Shown here piece after piece: positions 43,363 to 51,140 of a stretch of 54,394 nucleotides of DNA. This DNA comes from Shimia ponticola (GTDB lineage: Bacteria > Pseudomonadota > Alphaproteobacteria > Rhodobacterales > Rhodobacteraceae): the NCBI RefSeq assembly GCF_007995215.1, contig NZ_VCDK01000009.1, positions 1 to 54,394 on the forward strand, in the 5' to 3' direction. The notes under the pieces were generated by a model. The model was not told the DNA's origin. It saw only the letters and a list, made by a program, of their open reading frames with translations, and searched no databases. The number at the start of each line of letters is the position of its first letter. Within the stretch, counting starts at the first letter, position 1. The translations under genes and the position numbers were made by a program.

Positions 43363-44076
43363 ATGCCGCAGAGCGTCACCATCAGTTTCTTCCGGTTCTC
43401 CGGAGTAGCCGCCAAGGCATGGGCCTTTGCGATGATGGGATTTGCCCGCGCGTCCATGCCACGCATTCCTGATATCGGGTTCTGGAAGCTATGCGGCTCA
43501 GGCATCGGCGAAGGTTTCACGCCCATTCCGAACACGGCTGTTTACGCGATCCTTTGCACATGGCCCGACGCCGACATCGCGCGGAACAGGATCGAAAATC
43601 AGGCTCTGTTTCAGCGCTATCGCCGCAAGGCGGTCGAAAGCTGGACCGTGTTCCTCAAACCCACCTCGGCCAAGGGCAATTGGTCGGGCGCAGAGCCATT
43701 TGTCCCCGCGGGGACAAACACTGACGGACCCCTCGCAGCCCTGACGCGGGCCACCATCAAACCCAAGGTCGCCACCCAGTTCTGGGGCCGTGTCCCCAAT
43801 ATTTCGGACGTGATCGGCAAGGACCCGAATGTCGCCTTCAAGATCGGCATCGGAGAGGTGCCATGGCTGCATCAGGTCACGTTCTCGATCTGGCCCGATG
43901 CACAAACCATGGCCGAATTCGCCCGCAAACCCTCTGGCCCCCACGCGCAGGCGATCCGCGCCGTGCGCGAAGGCGGCTGGTTCAAAGAAGAGCTTTACGC
44001 CCGCTTCGCCGTCACCGGCGACGTCGGCACGTGGGAGGGCAAGAGCCCCCTGCAAAACCTGAAGGACGCCGCATGA
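43363..44076 (+). CDS. crtA: spheroidene monooxygenase CrtA
   Basis: CrtA adds the C2 keto group that turns spheroidene into spheroidenone under oxygen. The 237 aa protein has the family blocks SFFRFSGVAAKAWAFAMMGF, GIGEVPWLHQVTFSIWPD and GPHAQAIRAVREGGWFKEELYARF. Residues 114-118 (VPAGT) are encoded by a perfect parS-like 16-mer at 43701-43716. The stop overlaps the bchI start (ATGA). Confidence 0.93.
   Translation: MPQSVTISFFRFSGVAAKAWAFAMMGFARASMPRIPDIGFWKLCGSGIGEGFTPIPNTAVYAILCTWPDADIARNRIENQALFQRYRRKAVESWTVFLKPTSAKGNWSGAEPFVPAGTNTDGPLAALTRATIKPKVATQFWGRVPNISDVIGKDPNVAFKIGIGEVPWLHQVTFSIWPDAQTMAEFARKPSGPHAQAIRAVREGGWFKEELYARFAVTGDVGTWEGKSPLQNLKDAA
43701..43716. other. parS-like palindrome 1 (in crtA)
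   Basis: TGTCCCCGCGGGGACA is a perfect 16 bp palindrome, extended to 20 bp by flanking TT/AA. It is read in crtA as VPAGT. It is the leftmost of nine copies. Its size, symmetry, TGT...ACA ends and clustering around parA/parB mark it as a likely ParB-binding centromere site. Confidence 0.8.
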
Positions 44077-45077
44077 CCCCTTTCCCGTTTTCCGCCATCG
44101 TCGGACAGGACGAAATGAAACGCGCGATGATCCTGACGGCCATCGACCCCAAGATCGGCGGCGTGCTGGTCTTTGGCGACCGGGGCACAGGCAAATCCAC
44201 CGCCGTGCGTGGGTTGGCAGCCTTGCTGCCGCGCATTCAGGCGGTTGAGGGCTGCCCGGTGAACTCTGAACGGGTCGAAGATGTACCCGACTGGGCCACT
44301 GTCCCCGCGGGGACAGTGATTGAAAAACCCACGCCCGTTATCGACCTACCCTTGGGCGCGACCGAGGATCGTGTCGTCGGTGCGCTGGATATCGAAAAGG
44401 CTTTGACCAAGGGTGAAAAGGCTTTTGAAGCCGGTCTGCTGGCCCGCGCAAATCGGGGCTATCTGTACATTGATGAGGTCAATTTGCTGGAGGATCACAT
44501 CGTCGACCTCCTGCTCGACGTCGCCCAATCCGGTGAAAACGTAGTCGAGCGTGAGGGGCTGAGCATCCGACACCCCGCCCGCTTCGTCCTTGTTGGCTCG
44601 GGCAACCCGGAAGAGGGCGAACTGCGACCCCAGCTCCTCGACCGCTTCGGCCTGTCGGTAGACGTCACTAGCCCCAGCGATATCGACACGCGGATTGAGG
44701 TCATCACCCGCCGCGATGCGTTCGAAAGTGACCACAAGACCTTCATGGCCACTTGGGGGCCAGAAGATATGAAAATCCGTCAGCAAATCCTCGCCGCGCG
44801 CGCAATCTTGCCAAAGGTTTCGACGCCGCCAGAGGTGCTGCGCCGGTGCGCGGAACTCTGCATCGCACTCGGCTCCGATGGGTTGCGCGGCGAACTGACA
44901 TTGCTGAAAACGGGACGCGCGCTCGCCGCATGGCGCGGCGACAAAACGCTGTCAGACCGGCATCTGGCTGAAATCGCACCATCCGCTCTGCGCCACCGCC
45001 TGCGCCGCGACCCTCTGGACGAGGCCGGATCAGGCACCCGCGTGACCCGCATCGTCGAAGAGGTCTTTGCGGGATGA
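44073..45077 (+). CDS. bchI: magnesium chelatase subunit I (AAA+ ATPase)
   Basis: BchI forms the ATPase ring that, with BchD, drives Mg insertion by BchH. From ATG 44073 (MTPFPFSAIVGQ) it is 334 aa: Walker A FGDRGTGKST (34-43), Walker B YLYIDEVNLL (130-139), and the sensor region LVGSGNPEEGELRPQLLDRFG. Residues 77-81 (VPAGT) come from a perfect parS-like palindrome; from memory Rhodobacter BchI has LSTN-type residues there. The start overlaps the crtA stop, and the end overlaps bchD. Confidence 0.97.
   Translation: MTPFPFSAIVGQDEMKRAMILTAIDPKIGGVLVFGDRGTGKSTAVRGLAALLPRIQAVEGCPVNSERVEDVPDWATVPAGTVIEKPTPVIDLPLGATEDRVVGALDIEKALTKGEKAFEAGLLARANRGYLYIDEVNLLEDHIVDLLLDVAQSGENVVEREGLSIRHPARFVLVGSGNPEEGELRPQLLDRFGLSVDVTSPSDIDTRIEVITRRDAFESDHKTFMATWGPEDMKIRQQILAARAILPKVSTPPEVLRRCAELCIALGSDGLRGELTLLKTGRALAAWRGDKTLSDRHLAEIAPSALRHRLRRDPLDEAGSGTRVTRIVEEVFAG
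44300..44315. other. parS-like palindrome 2 (in bchI)
   Basis: This is a perfect copy of TGTCCCCGCGGGGACA. Flanking CAC/GTG extends the symmetry to 22 bp (44297-44318), the longest of the set. It is read in bchI as VPAGT, between the Walker A and Walker B regions. Confidence 0.8.
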
Positions 45078-46732
45078 TCCCTGAAACGCCATGGGGCCGC
45101 GCGCAGCTGGCGTTGCGGTTACTGGCATTGGACCCTTTCGGTCTGGGTGGCGTCTGGCTGAAAACGCGCACAGGGCCTGTCAGGGACCAATGGCTACGCG
45201 GGCTGAGCGCCCTGCCCTATGCCACCAGAAAACTGCACAACGCGATCAGTGATGATCAGCTGTTTGGAGGCATTGACCTTGGCGCGACACTTGCCGCCGG
45301 TCGTGAGGTGCGCAGCGTCGGTCTTCTCGATCAATCAGCCACCCTTGTCTTGCCGATGGCCGAACGCTGTGAACCTGGTCTTGCCGCTCGTTTGGCACAG
45401 GCTCTCGATACAAAAACCGGTCATTGCCTGATCGCAATGGACGAAGCCGCGAACGCGGATGAGGGCCTGCCCCCCGCGCTGCGGGACCGTTTGGCCTTTC
45501 ATATCGATCTCGAAGAGATAGCCTATGGAGAGGCCACCGCCGATCTGTCCCCGCGGGGACAGCCGCCAGAAACACAGCCTAACCTGCCTGAATACGCCGC
45601 CGCGCAAATTATTGCCCTTTGCGCAAAGCTAGGCATCGAAGGCCTGCGCGCACCCCTTTTTGCAATGCGCTGCGCACGGGCCAATGCGGCACTAAACAAC
45701 CGGAAAACAGTGTCTACCGAAGACCTTGAGGTGGCGGTTGCCCTGATCCTTGCCCCGCGCGCCACGCAACTCCCCGCAGACGACACAGAAGAACCGGACC
45801 AACCACAACCCGAACCAACTCAGGACCAAACGCAGGATCAGGGCGAAGCAGAGACTGAGCAACTCATCCCGGATGAGATGTTGCTTGAGGCCGCACTGGC
45901 TGTTCTCCCGCCGGACTTGCTTGCTAACCTGGCTGGGCAAAAAGCCAACCGGAGCGCAAAAGGCTCTGGCTCAGGCAGCAAACGTACAGGCAACCGACGC
46001 GGTCGCCCCCTCCCCTCTCGCGCGGGTCGCATGGATGGGCGCGCACGGGTGGATCTGGTGGCAACACTGCGCTCTGCCGCACCATGGCAACCGATGCGCA
46101 AGGCGCTGTCCCCACGGGGACAAAACGTGCAGGTGCGCAGCTCTGACATTCGTCTGAAACGCTATCAGGAAATGTCTGATCGCCTTCTGATCTTTACCGT
46201 TGATGCATCGGGTTCTGCGGCCCTCGCCCGTCTGGCAGAGGCCAAGGGGGCGATCGAGCTTTTGCTGGCTGAGGCCTACGCGCGCCGCGATCACGTTTCC
46301 CTCGTGGCGTTCCGGGGCGAAGACGCGGAACTGCTTTTGCCGCCAACACGATCACTTGTGCAAACCAAACGCCGCCTTGCCGCCTTGCCCGGTGGAGGCG
46401 GCACACCGCTGGCATCAGGCATCAAGACCGCGATCGAACAGGCGCTGGTCGCCAAGGGCCGCGGCCTCACGCCGACTATCGTTCTTCTCACCGACGGGCG
46501 CGCCAACATCGCGCTGAGCGGTGATGCCAATCGGGCCGAAGCCGGGTCGGACGCCACGGCGATGGCCCGCCAGGCTTGGGGGCAGGGCATTCCCGCTTTG
46601 GTGATCGACGTCAGCAAACGCCCTGAGCGCAGCCTACAAGCGCTGGCTCAGGTCATGGACGCACCCTATATCCCGCTGCCGCGCGCCGATGCGAAAAAGG
46701 TGTCCAAAGCCGTCACAGCCGCGCTGGATTGA
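45074..46732 (+). CDS. bchD: magnesium chelatase subunit D
   Basis: BchD is the AAA+-like partner of BchI with a C-terminal integrin-I (VWA) domain. The 552 aa protein has a degenerate ATPase half, an acidic, Pro/Gln-rich linker (residues ~235-262, many D, E, P, Q), and a VWA domain whose MIDAS motif is DASGS near residue 377. SPRGQ at 159-163 and at 346-350 are each encoded by a parS-like palindrome, the second with one synonymous mismatch. The start overlaps the bchI stop and the stop overlaps bchO (TGATG). Confidence 0.95.
   Translation: MIPETPWGRAQLALRLLALDPFGLGGVWLKTRTGPVRDQWLRGLSALPYATRKLHNAISDDQLFGGIDLGATLAAGREVRSVGLLDQSATLVLPMAERCEPGLAARLAQALDTKTGHCLIAMDEAANADEGLPPALRDRLAFHIDLEEIAYGEATADLSPRGQPPETQPNLPEYAAAQIIALCAKLGIEGLRAPLFAMRCARANAALNNRKTVSTEDLEVAVALILAPRATQLPADDTEEPDQPQPEPTQDQTQDQGEAETEQLIPDEMLLEAALAVLPPDLLANLAGQKANRSAKGSGSGSKRTGNRRGRPLPSRAGRMDGRARVDLVATLRSAAPWQPMRKALSPRGQNVQVRSSDIRLKRYQEMSDRLLIFTVDASGSAALARLAEAKGAIELLLAEAYARRDHVSLVAFRGEDAELLLPPTRSLVQTKRRLAALPGGGGTPLASGIKTAIEQALVAKGRGLTPTIVLLTDGRANIALSGDANRAEAGSDATAMARQAWGQGIPALVIDVSKRPERSLQALAQVMDAPYIPLPRADAKKVSKAVTAALD
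45546..45561. other. parS-like palindrome 3 (in bchD)
   Basis: This is a perfect TGTCCCCGCGGGGACA with C/G flanks, giving an 18 bp palindrome. It is read in bchD in a different phase from crtA and bchI, as SPRGQ. Use of another reading frame shows that the DNA word, not the peptide, is what is conserved. Confidence 0.8.
46107..46122. other. parS-like palindrome 4 (in bchD, one mismatch)
   Basis: TGTCCCCACGGGGACA matches 15 of 16 positions. The central G to A change is synonymous (CCG to CCA, Pro), so the second SPRGQ of BchD is unchanged. Confidence 0.7.
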
Positions 46733-47580
46733 TGGACTGGGGCAAGCACAAAGCGCATTGGCCGCATGCAGACCACTCGCGATTTGTCCCCGCGGGGACA
46801 GGTCGTTGGCACGTTCAGGAAATGGGGCAAGGACCGACACTTTTGCTGATCCACGGGGCCGGGGGCGCGACGCAAAGTTGGCGACATCTGATGCCGCTCC
46901 TTTCCCGGACGCATCGCGTGATCGCGATTGATTTGCCCGGGCAGGGGTTCTCCAAACCCAGAGCGCCGGGACGGTTCGGGTTGGATCAAATGGCCCGCGA
47001 TCTTTGGGATTTGATGCAGGGCCAGGGATGGGAGCCTAAAGCGATCATCGGGCATTCGGCAGGAGCCGCCGTGGCGTTGCGTGTATCGGAACTGGCGCGC
47101 CCTGCGCCGTGGAAAGTCATTGGGCTGAATGCGGCTCTGGCCCCATTCAAAGGTGTCGCGGGCTGGGCCTTTCCAATGGCGGCCAAGGCCATGGCGCTCA
47201 ACCCGCTGACCGCGCCCATGGTGGCTGCGACATCCAACAAACAATCCGTCACCCGTATTCTGGACAGTACAGGATCGAAACTCGATGACGACGGCCTCGC
47301 GCTTTATGCGCGGTTGGTCGGATCGGCGAGCCATGTGAACGGGACGCTACGCATGATGGCAAACTGGTCGCTCGACGGGCTGCTCAACCGCTTGCCGCAA
47401 AACACGGTCGAAACCGTGCTGATCGTGGGTGAGAATGACGGCACGGTTCCTGCGGGGACATCCGACGCCGCAGCGGCACGGATGCCGAATGCCCATGTGC
47501 TCCGACTGCCCAACCTTGGGCATCTTGCGCATGAGGAAGCGCCGGAGACAGTGTTAGAGGCCGTTCTTTCGGAACTCTAG
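46732..47580 (+). CDS. bchO: BchO, alpha/beta hydrolase of the Mg chelatase operon
   Basis: BchO is a putative Mg-chelatase-associated hydrolase whose exact reaction is not established. The 282 aa protein has the alpha/beta hydrolase pattern: LLIHGAGGATQSW, the nucleophile elbow GHSAGA, and a late histidine in LGHLAHEEAPE. VPAGT occurs twice (residues 19-23 and 239-243), from palindromes 5 and 6. ATG 46732 shares one base with the bchD stop. This is the last photosynthesis gene before the plasmid backbone. Confidence 0.92.
   Translation: MDWGKHKAHWPHADHSRFVPAGTGRWHVQEMGQGPTLLLIHGAGGATQSWRHLMPLLSRTHRVIAIDLPGQGFSKPRAPGRFGLDQMARDLWDLMQGQGWEPKAIIGHSAGAAVALRVSELARPAPWKVIGLNAALAPFKGVAGWAFPMAAKAMALNPLTAPMVAATSNKQSVTRILDSTGSKLDDDGLALYARLVGSASHVNGTLRMMANWSLDGLLNRLPQNTVETVLIVGENDGTVPAGTSDAAAARMPNAHVLRLPNLGHLAHEEAPETVLEAVLSEL
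46785..46800. other. parS-like palindrome 5 (in bchO)
   Basis: This is a perfect copy of TGTCCCCGCGGGGACA near the start of bchO, read as VPAGT at residues 19-23. Confidence 0.8.
47445..47460. other. parS-like palindrome 6 (in bchO, degenerate)
   Basis: GGTTCCTGCGGGGACA matches the 16-mer at 13 of 16 positions. The right half is intact and the left half has three changes. It still encodes VPAGT. It could be a decaying site or a protein-level coincidence with the other copy. Confidence 0.45.
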
Positions 47581-47583
47581 CTA

Positions 47584-47604
47584 CGCCTCCGGCGGAAGTT
47601 TTTT
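47584..47604 (+). terminator. weak terminator after bchO
   Basis: CGCC-TCC-GGCG is followed by GAAG and six T residues, starting 4 bp after the bchO stop. The stem has only 4 bp, so this is a weak call. It lies in the 35 bp gap between the convergent bchO and parB genes. Confidence 0.4.
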
Positions 47605-47615
47605 CAGCAAGAAGA

Positions 47616-48674
47616 TTAGCTATCCAGCGCGTCGAGGAATTGGAGTAGCGCAGCCTCCAGCTTGTGCCGGTCCATGGCCGAGAAATCCTTGTTCACCTGC
47701 AAGGTCAGTTTCCCATCTGCCGCCAAGCATTTCGCTTCGCCAGCCTTCCGGCGCAGCCGCAGGGTCGTTTTGGCCGATGTGGGGCGCGCCGCAGATTTGG
47801 GACGCGCAGTGAGAAAATTGCGCAGCGCAGCAATTTCTTCCTCAGCCGATTGCGCATCCAACTTGGCAAGATCGGCCATCAGCTGACGCGTGCTGCCGGG
47901 CTCAGCTTCAAGCTTTTTGTCAAGCTCAAGACCCAGCGCGCGCGGGATCGCTTCGGCGAATTTCAAACCCTTGCCTAACCGGGCGAGGAGGCGGGTAAAG
48001 TTGCGGATGTAGATCTTCTTTTGCCGCCCGGCGGATTCGTAGAGCGCAGCAATCGCGGTCGGGTAATCCGTATTTTCCTGATCAGCATAGGCCATGGCGA
48101 GCATCGCCATCTCCGCAAAGCTGATGTCTTTGCGGACTAGGTTCTCGTCGACCATCTTGCGATAAAGCGACTGAAGGCTTTCACCCCGTGGGACCAGACC
48201 GGCAGGAATGCGGGAATAGCGCGGATCACCGGTTTCCTCGTGCAGCGCTTTGAACGCCGACAGTCTGCGGAAGCCTTGGATCAACTCGTATCCATTCTCG
48301 GTCTGCTCGACCCGGATCGGGTTCGACAAGCCGACAGCGGCGATTGAGGCTTTGAGTTCTTCTAGCTCTGGATCGACGCCCTCAGACCGGTCACGGGTCA
48401 GCTTGGTCGTCATCACCTCGGCGACCGGGATCAGGTCGGTGATCAGGCCAAGTTTCTTGAGGCGGACATGTTCATGCGCAAGGCGGTCGTTTTCGGCGCG
48501 GATGGCGGCTTCTGCCTCGGCGCGTTCGTCCAAGGCCTCGGCGGTTTCCGAGATGGCGGTGGCCATCGGCCCGCGGCGTTGCGGTGCATCTGTCCCCGCG
48601 GGGACAGCGGATTTGACCTCTGGGGCAGGGCTATCGAAGTCGATGTCAAAGACGCGGCGTTTCTTCTTGGTCAT
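47616..48674 (-). CDS. parB: ParB/Spo0J-family plasmid partition protein
   Basis: This is the centromere-binding partner of ParA. The 352 aa protein has the ParB N-terminal domain (ELKASIAAVGLSNPIRVEQTENGYELIQGFRRLSAFKAL), then the helix-turn-helix region (RKDISFAEMAMLAMAYA, IAALYESAGRQKKIYIRNFTRLLARL), and a Lys/Arg-rich linker before a C-terminal dimerisation part. Residues 24-28 (VPAGT) come from a perfect parS-like site. It starts 1 bp after the parA stop, forming a parAB operon. Its likely target is the palindrome set described here. Confidence 0.93.
   Translation of the reverse strand: MTKKKRRVFDIDFDSPAPEVKSAVPAGTDAPQRRGPMATAISETAEALDERAEAEAAIRAENDRLAHEHVRLKKLGLITDLIPVAEVMTTKLTRDRSEGVDPELEELKASIAAVGLSNPIRVEQTENGYELIQGFRRLSAFKALHEETGDPRYSRIPAGLVPRGESLQSLYRKMVDENLVRKDISFAEMAMLAMAYADQENTDYPTAIAALYESAGRQKKIYIRNFTRLLARLGKGLKFAEAIPRALGLELDKKLEAEPGSTRQLMADLAKLDAQSAEEEIAALRNFLTARPKSAARPTSAKTTLRLRRKAGEAKCLAADGKLTLQVNKDFSAMDRHKLEAALLQFLDALDS
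48591..48606. other. parS-like palindrome 7 (in parB)
   Basis: This is a perfect TGTCCCCGCGGGGACA with C/G flanks (18 bp). It is read leftward in the disordered N-terminus of ParB as VPAGT. Confidence 0.8.
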
Positions 48675-48675
48675 G

Positions 48676-49968
48676 TCAGTTCACCTTCTCCCAAGCGGCG
48701 ACGCAATGGTCCCGGAATTCCTCATAGGCACGATCGAACGACGCGCGCGCGCGGCGCCATGTGTCCCGAGTCATGTCGCGGTAATCGATTTCATAGATCG
48801 AAGACAGGAAGCGGCCGGATTGCTCGACCGCCCGTGTCATCTCAATCGGGTGTTCAGTGACCCTGTCGCCAAAGACCTTTCCAAAGGCTGACTGCATCGC
48901 GCGGTGCAGGTCGTTGTTCGGTTCGAACCGAGTCAGCAGGAACCGCACGTCCGTAAACGCCTTGGGCAGGTTCATTGTCCCCGCGGGGACATTGCGGAAC
49001 CGCGCGAGGTCTTCCAGAGCCTCGGATAGCTGACCGATGAAGGAGGTCGTGGAATCATATTCCCAATAGCCAGGACCAGACGGGATGTAGAGCACGTCAG
49101 CGGCGAAAACCGCGTTCATCGACTGGTAGCCAATGGCAGGGGGACAATCGAAGATTACGAGGTCGTAGGCGTCATCGGGAATCTGATCGAGGTAACGCGA
49201 CACGGCCGCGAAGAAGGACCATTCCGGGTTCATGTGTCGGTACTGGGCCGAGGCGAATTCAACAAATGCGGCGTTGGCGCAGGATGGGACGATGTCGATG
49301 GTGGGCCAGGACGTTGGCTTGATGAAGTCCGCAACACGCAGATCGGCGAGGCCCATATCGGTGACCGCAGCAGGCAGTTGGCGACGGGGCAGGGCGGTGC
49401 CGCTTTCGGCCCCGGTGGCAGCCGCGTTCATGCGTTCGGTCTCGTGGATGAGGTCGCGGGCCATAATGCCCCAAACGGTGTATTCCTCATCCACGTCGCT
49501 GAGGCCCATGGAGTGAGACAAGGTCGCCTGCGGATCAAAATCGACGCAAAGGACGCGGTAACCATCAAGGGCGGCGGCATGTGCGAAATGAAGCGCCACG
49601 GTGGATTTACCAGCGCCGCCCTTGAAGTTGGCAATGGCCGCGCGCAGCGCGCGCTTGCCCGTCGGGCGGGGCGGCATCAGGCTCTTGCGATTGACCTTCA
49701 GCTTGCGGCGCAGTTCGTTGATCTCATCCAGTGAGTACCAACGCTGCCGTCCGTCTTCCTCAACCTGGCCTTGGGGGAGCGAGGGATCGGCGGCGAGGCG
49801 GCCGCGCAGGGTCGATTGATTGACCTTGAAGATCAGCTCGCCCACCTCCCAACTGGAAAACCGCCGCAAGGTTTTCTCGTGTTCGGGGCTATAGGTCTGC
49901 TGCCGGATGGCGCCCTGCATCTTGAGCGATTGGGCCTGAAGCCGCGCCAGATCCTCGTGCGTAAACAT
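48676..49968 (-). CDS. parA: ParA-family partition ATPase with N-terminal DNA-binding region
   Basis: ParA is the partition ATPase. Residues ~35-95 look like a MerR-type winged helix (SSWEVGELIFKVNQSTLRGRL, RWYSLDEINELRRKL), typical of large plasmid ParA proteins that repress their own operon. The P-loop KGGAGKST is at 116-123, FDPQATLS at ~144, and FDCPPAIGYQ near 290. VPAGT at 327-331 is encoded by a perfect parS-like site. A ninth site lies 30 bp upstream of the start, a fitting place for autoregulation. The length of 430 aa suits this subfamily. Confidence 0.94.
   Translation of the reverse strand: MFTHEDLARLQAQSLKMQGAIRQQTYSPEHEKTLRRFSSWEVGELIFKVNQSTLRGRLAADPSLPQGQVEEDGRQRWYSLDEINELRRKLKVNRKSLMPPRPTGKRALRAAIANFKGGAGKSTVALHFAHAAALDGYRVLCVDFDPQATLSHSMGLSDVDEEYTVWGIMARDLIHETERMNAAATGAESGTALPRRQLPAAVTDMGLADLRVADFIKPTSWPTIDIVPSCANAAFVEFASAQYRHMNPEWSFFAAVSRYLDQIPDDAYDLVIFDCPPAIGYQSMNAVFAADVLYIPSGPGYWEYDSTTSFIGQLSEALEDLARFRNVPAGTMNLPKAFTDVRFLLTRFEPNNDLHRAMQSAFGKVFGDRVTEHPIEMTRAVEQSGRFLSSIYEIDYRDMTRDTWRRARASFDRAYEEFRDHCVAAWEKVN
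48976..48991. other. parS-like palindrome 8 (in parA)
   Basis: This is a perfect TGTCCCCGCGGGGACA, read leftward in the C-terminal half of ParA as VPAGT. Confidence 0.8.
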
Positions 49969-49997
49969 TCTGCGTCCTGTCTTTCTGCTCGTTTTGC

Positions 49998-50013
49998 TGT
50001 CCCCGCGGGGACG
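49998..50013. other. parS-like palindrome 9, upstream of parA (one mismatch)
   Basis: TGTCCCCGCGGGGACG differs from the consensus at the last base. It is the only copy outside a coding sequence and lies 30 bp before the parA ATG, between parA and the candidate origin. ParA or ParB bound here could repress parAB. Confidence 0.75.
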
Positions 50014-50411
50014 CTAATTTTTATTCATTTAGAATTTACGCCGGATTTGGAAAAAGAGCAAAAGAAGATATCAAGAGATGAACTGCCCAAAACAAGGCAT
50101 CGACCGCATACGTCTGTGATTCTCACAAGATGAGGTAACGGTCTTTATTTGGGGGACATGTTGCGGCTGTGCTAGGTGGATTAGGGGACATCTTGTGCCC
50201 ATTAGGGGACGTCCAGTCTGTCCCCCAATACCAATAAACCTTTTCTTTCTCTTATGAAATGGGAATGGTCAGTGGGTGCCCATCACCGCGCTTGACAGAA
50301 TCGTGCGACTGGACGCAAATGTACCTACAGCCTGGAATAGCGTTGAGAAACGACGCAGGGCTTGAGGCAGTAGATCGGCCCGATAGGGTCTAATCATCAG
50401 GGTTAGTGACG
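50014..50411. other. candidate replication origin region
   Basis: This 398 bp stretch without a gene separates the divergent parA and initiator genes. Its left third is A/T-rich (50014-50100). Its middle (50148-50229) holds four copies of an 11-mer, and the right part (50230-50411) shows no repeat I can recognise. I see no canonical DnaA box (TTATNCACA). Position next to the initiator gene plus repeats is the basis for calling it the origin. Confidence 0.65.
50148..50229. repeat. iteron-like repeats WTTRGGGGACA
   Basis: Copies are at 50148-50158 (TTTGGGGGACA), 50180-50190 (ATTAGGGGACA), 50201-50211 (ATTAGGGGACG) and, inverted, 50219-50229 (ATTGGGGGACA on the minus strand). Start spacings of 32 and 21 bp are close to three and two helical turns, so the direct copies face the same side of the DNA. 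The last seven bases, GGGGACA, equal half of the parS-like palindrome. Confidence 0.7.
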
Positions 50412-51104
50412 ATGCAGTCCCCTATCCATGCGGTGCGTCCCGTTGGGCGCAATGCCGCGACGGTCAAATATGACCTTATCACAGCGCTGGGTGCGATGGC
50501 CCTTGCGTCTGACAAACATGACCAGCGGCTGGTGTTACGCTTCATCACACTGCTGACGGCCCGGTATAACTGGGCGCGCGAGGAGCTTGCCTGTGGTCAG
50601 CGTGAGATAGCGCGGCTTTGGTCTGTCGATGAGCGCACCGTCAAACGCGACATGGCCAAGCTGCGCGCATTGGGCTGGCTCATCGTGAAGCGTCAAGGGG
50701 CGCGGGGGCGAGTCAGTCAGTACAAAGTGGACCTCGACGCACTGTGGCGCGCGACTGAAGCGTCATGGCCTGCGGTGGGACCGGATTTCGAACTCCGCAT
50801 GTCGCCGCAACCGGCGCCGAATGTCGTGCCGCTCCGAACCGCTCAGGTCGCAGCCCCTAACGTACAGGACGGGACGGAGTGGTCGCTGGCGCAGGCCGTG
50901 TTGCATCAAGAAGACCAAGGCACCTTTGCTGCGTGGTTTCAGGGCCTGCGCAGGGTCGAACGCCAAGGAGCGCAACTCACACTGGCAGCGCCCAGCAGGT
51001 TCCATGCGTCTTATGTGCTGAGCCACCTTATGGGGCGTCTCAGCGCTGCTGTTAGCGCGGTGGACGATACCGTAACAGACATTCGCATCATCGAGGCGGT
51101 CTAG
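50412..51104 (+). CDS. DnaA-like plasmid replication initiator
   Basis: The 230 aa protein has a winged-helix DNA-binding part (residues ~60-100: CGQREIARLWSVDERTVKRD, LRALGWLIVKRQGARGRVSQY). Its C-terminal segment (157-215) resembles DnaA domain I: WSLAQAVLHQEDQGTFAAWF then RQGAQLTLAAPSRFHASYV. It lacks the DnaA ATPase and C-terminal domains. From memory, small 'DnaA-like' replicases of this build define a plasmid group in Roseobacters that includes known photosynthesis plasmids. ATG 50412 has AGGG about 9 nt upstream; GTG 50406 is an alternative. Confidence 0.8.
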   Translation: MQSPIHAVRPVGRNAATVKYDLITALGAMALASDKHDQRLVLRFITLLTARYNWAREELACGQREIARLWSVDERTVKRDMAKLRALGWLIVKRQGARGRVSQYKVDLDALWRATEASWPAVGPDFELRMSPQPAPNVVPLRTAQVAAPNVQDGTEWSLAQAVLHQEDQGTFAAWFQGLRRVERQGAQLTLAAPSRFHASYVLSHLMGRLSAAVSAVDDTVTDIRIIEAV

Positions 51105-51112
51105 GCCCACGC

Positions 51113-51140
51113 AAAAGGCGCGCTGGAGTCCCAACGCGCC
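51113..51140 (-). terminator. terminator after cycA
   Basis: On the minus strand GGCGCG (complement 51135-51140) and CGCGCC (complement 51117-51122) form a 6 bp stem, with possible extension, around a 12 nt loop. TTTTG follows. It lies in the 63 bp gap between the convergent initiator and cycA genes and could act in both directions. Confidence 0.65.

Noticed and set aside
48180-48200. CACCCCGTGGGACCA in parB as a further parS copy
   Set aside because: Symmetry and match to the 16-mer are poor, and it encodes LVPRGES, a segment expected in ParB proteins.
43701-49998. Regular ~600 bp periodicity of the palindromes
   Set aside because: Intervals (599, 1246, 561, 678, 660, 1146, 385, 1022 bp) hint at multiples of about 600, but the 385 and 1022 bp steps do not fit, and with nine sites this is not convincing.
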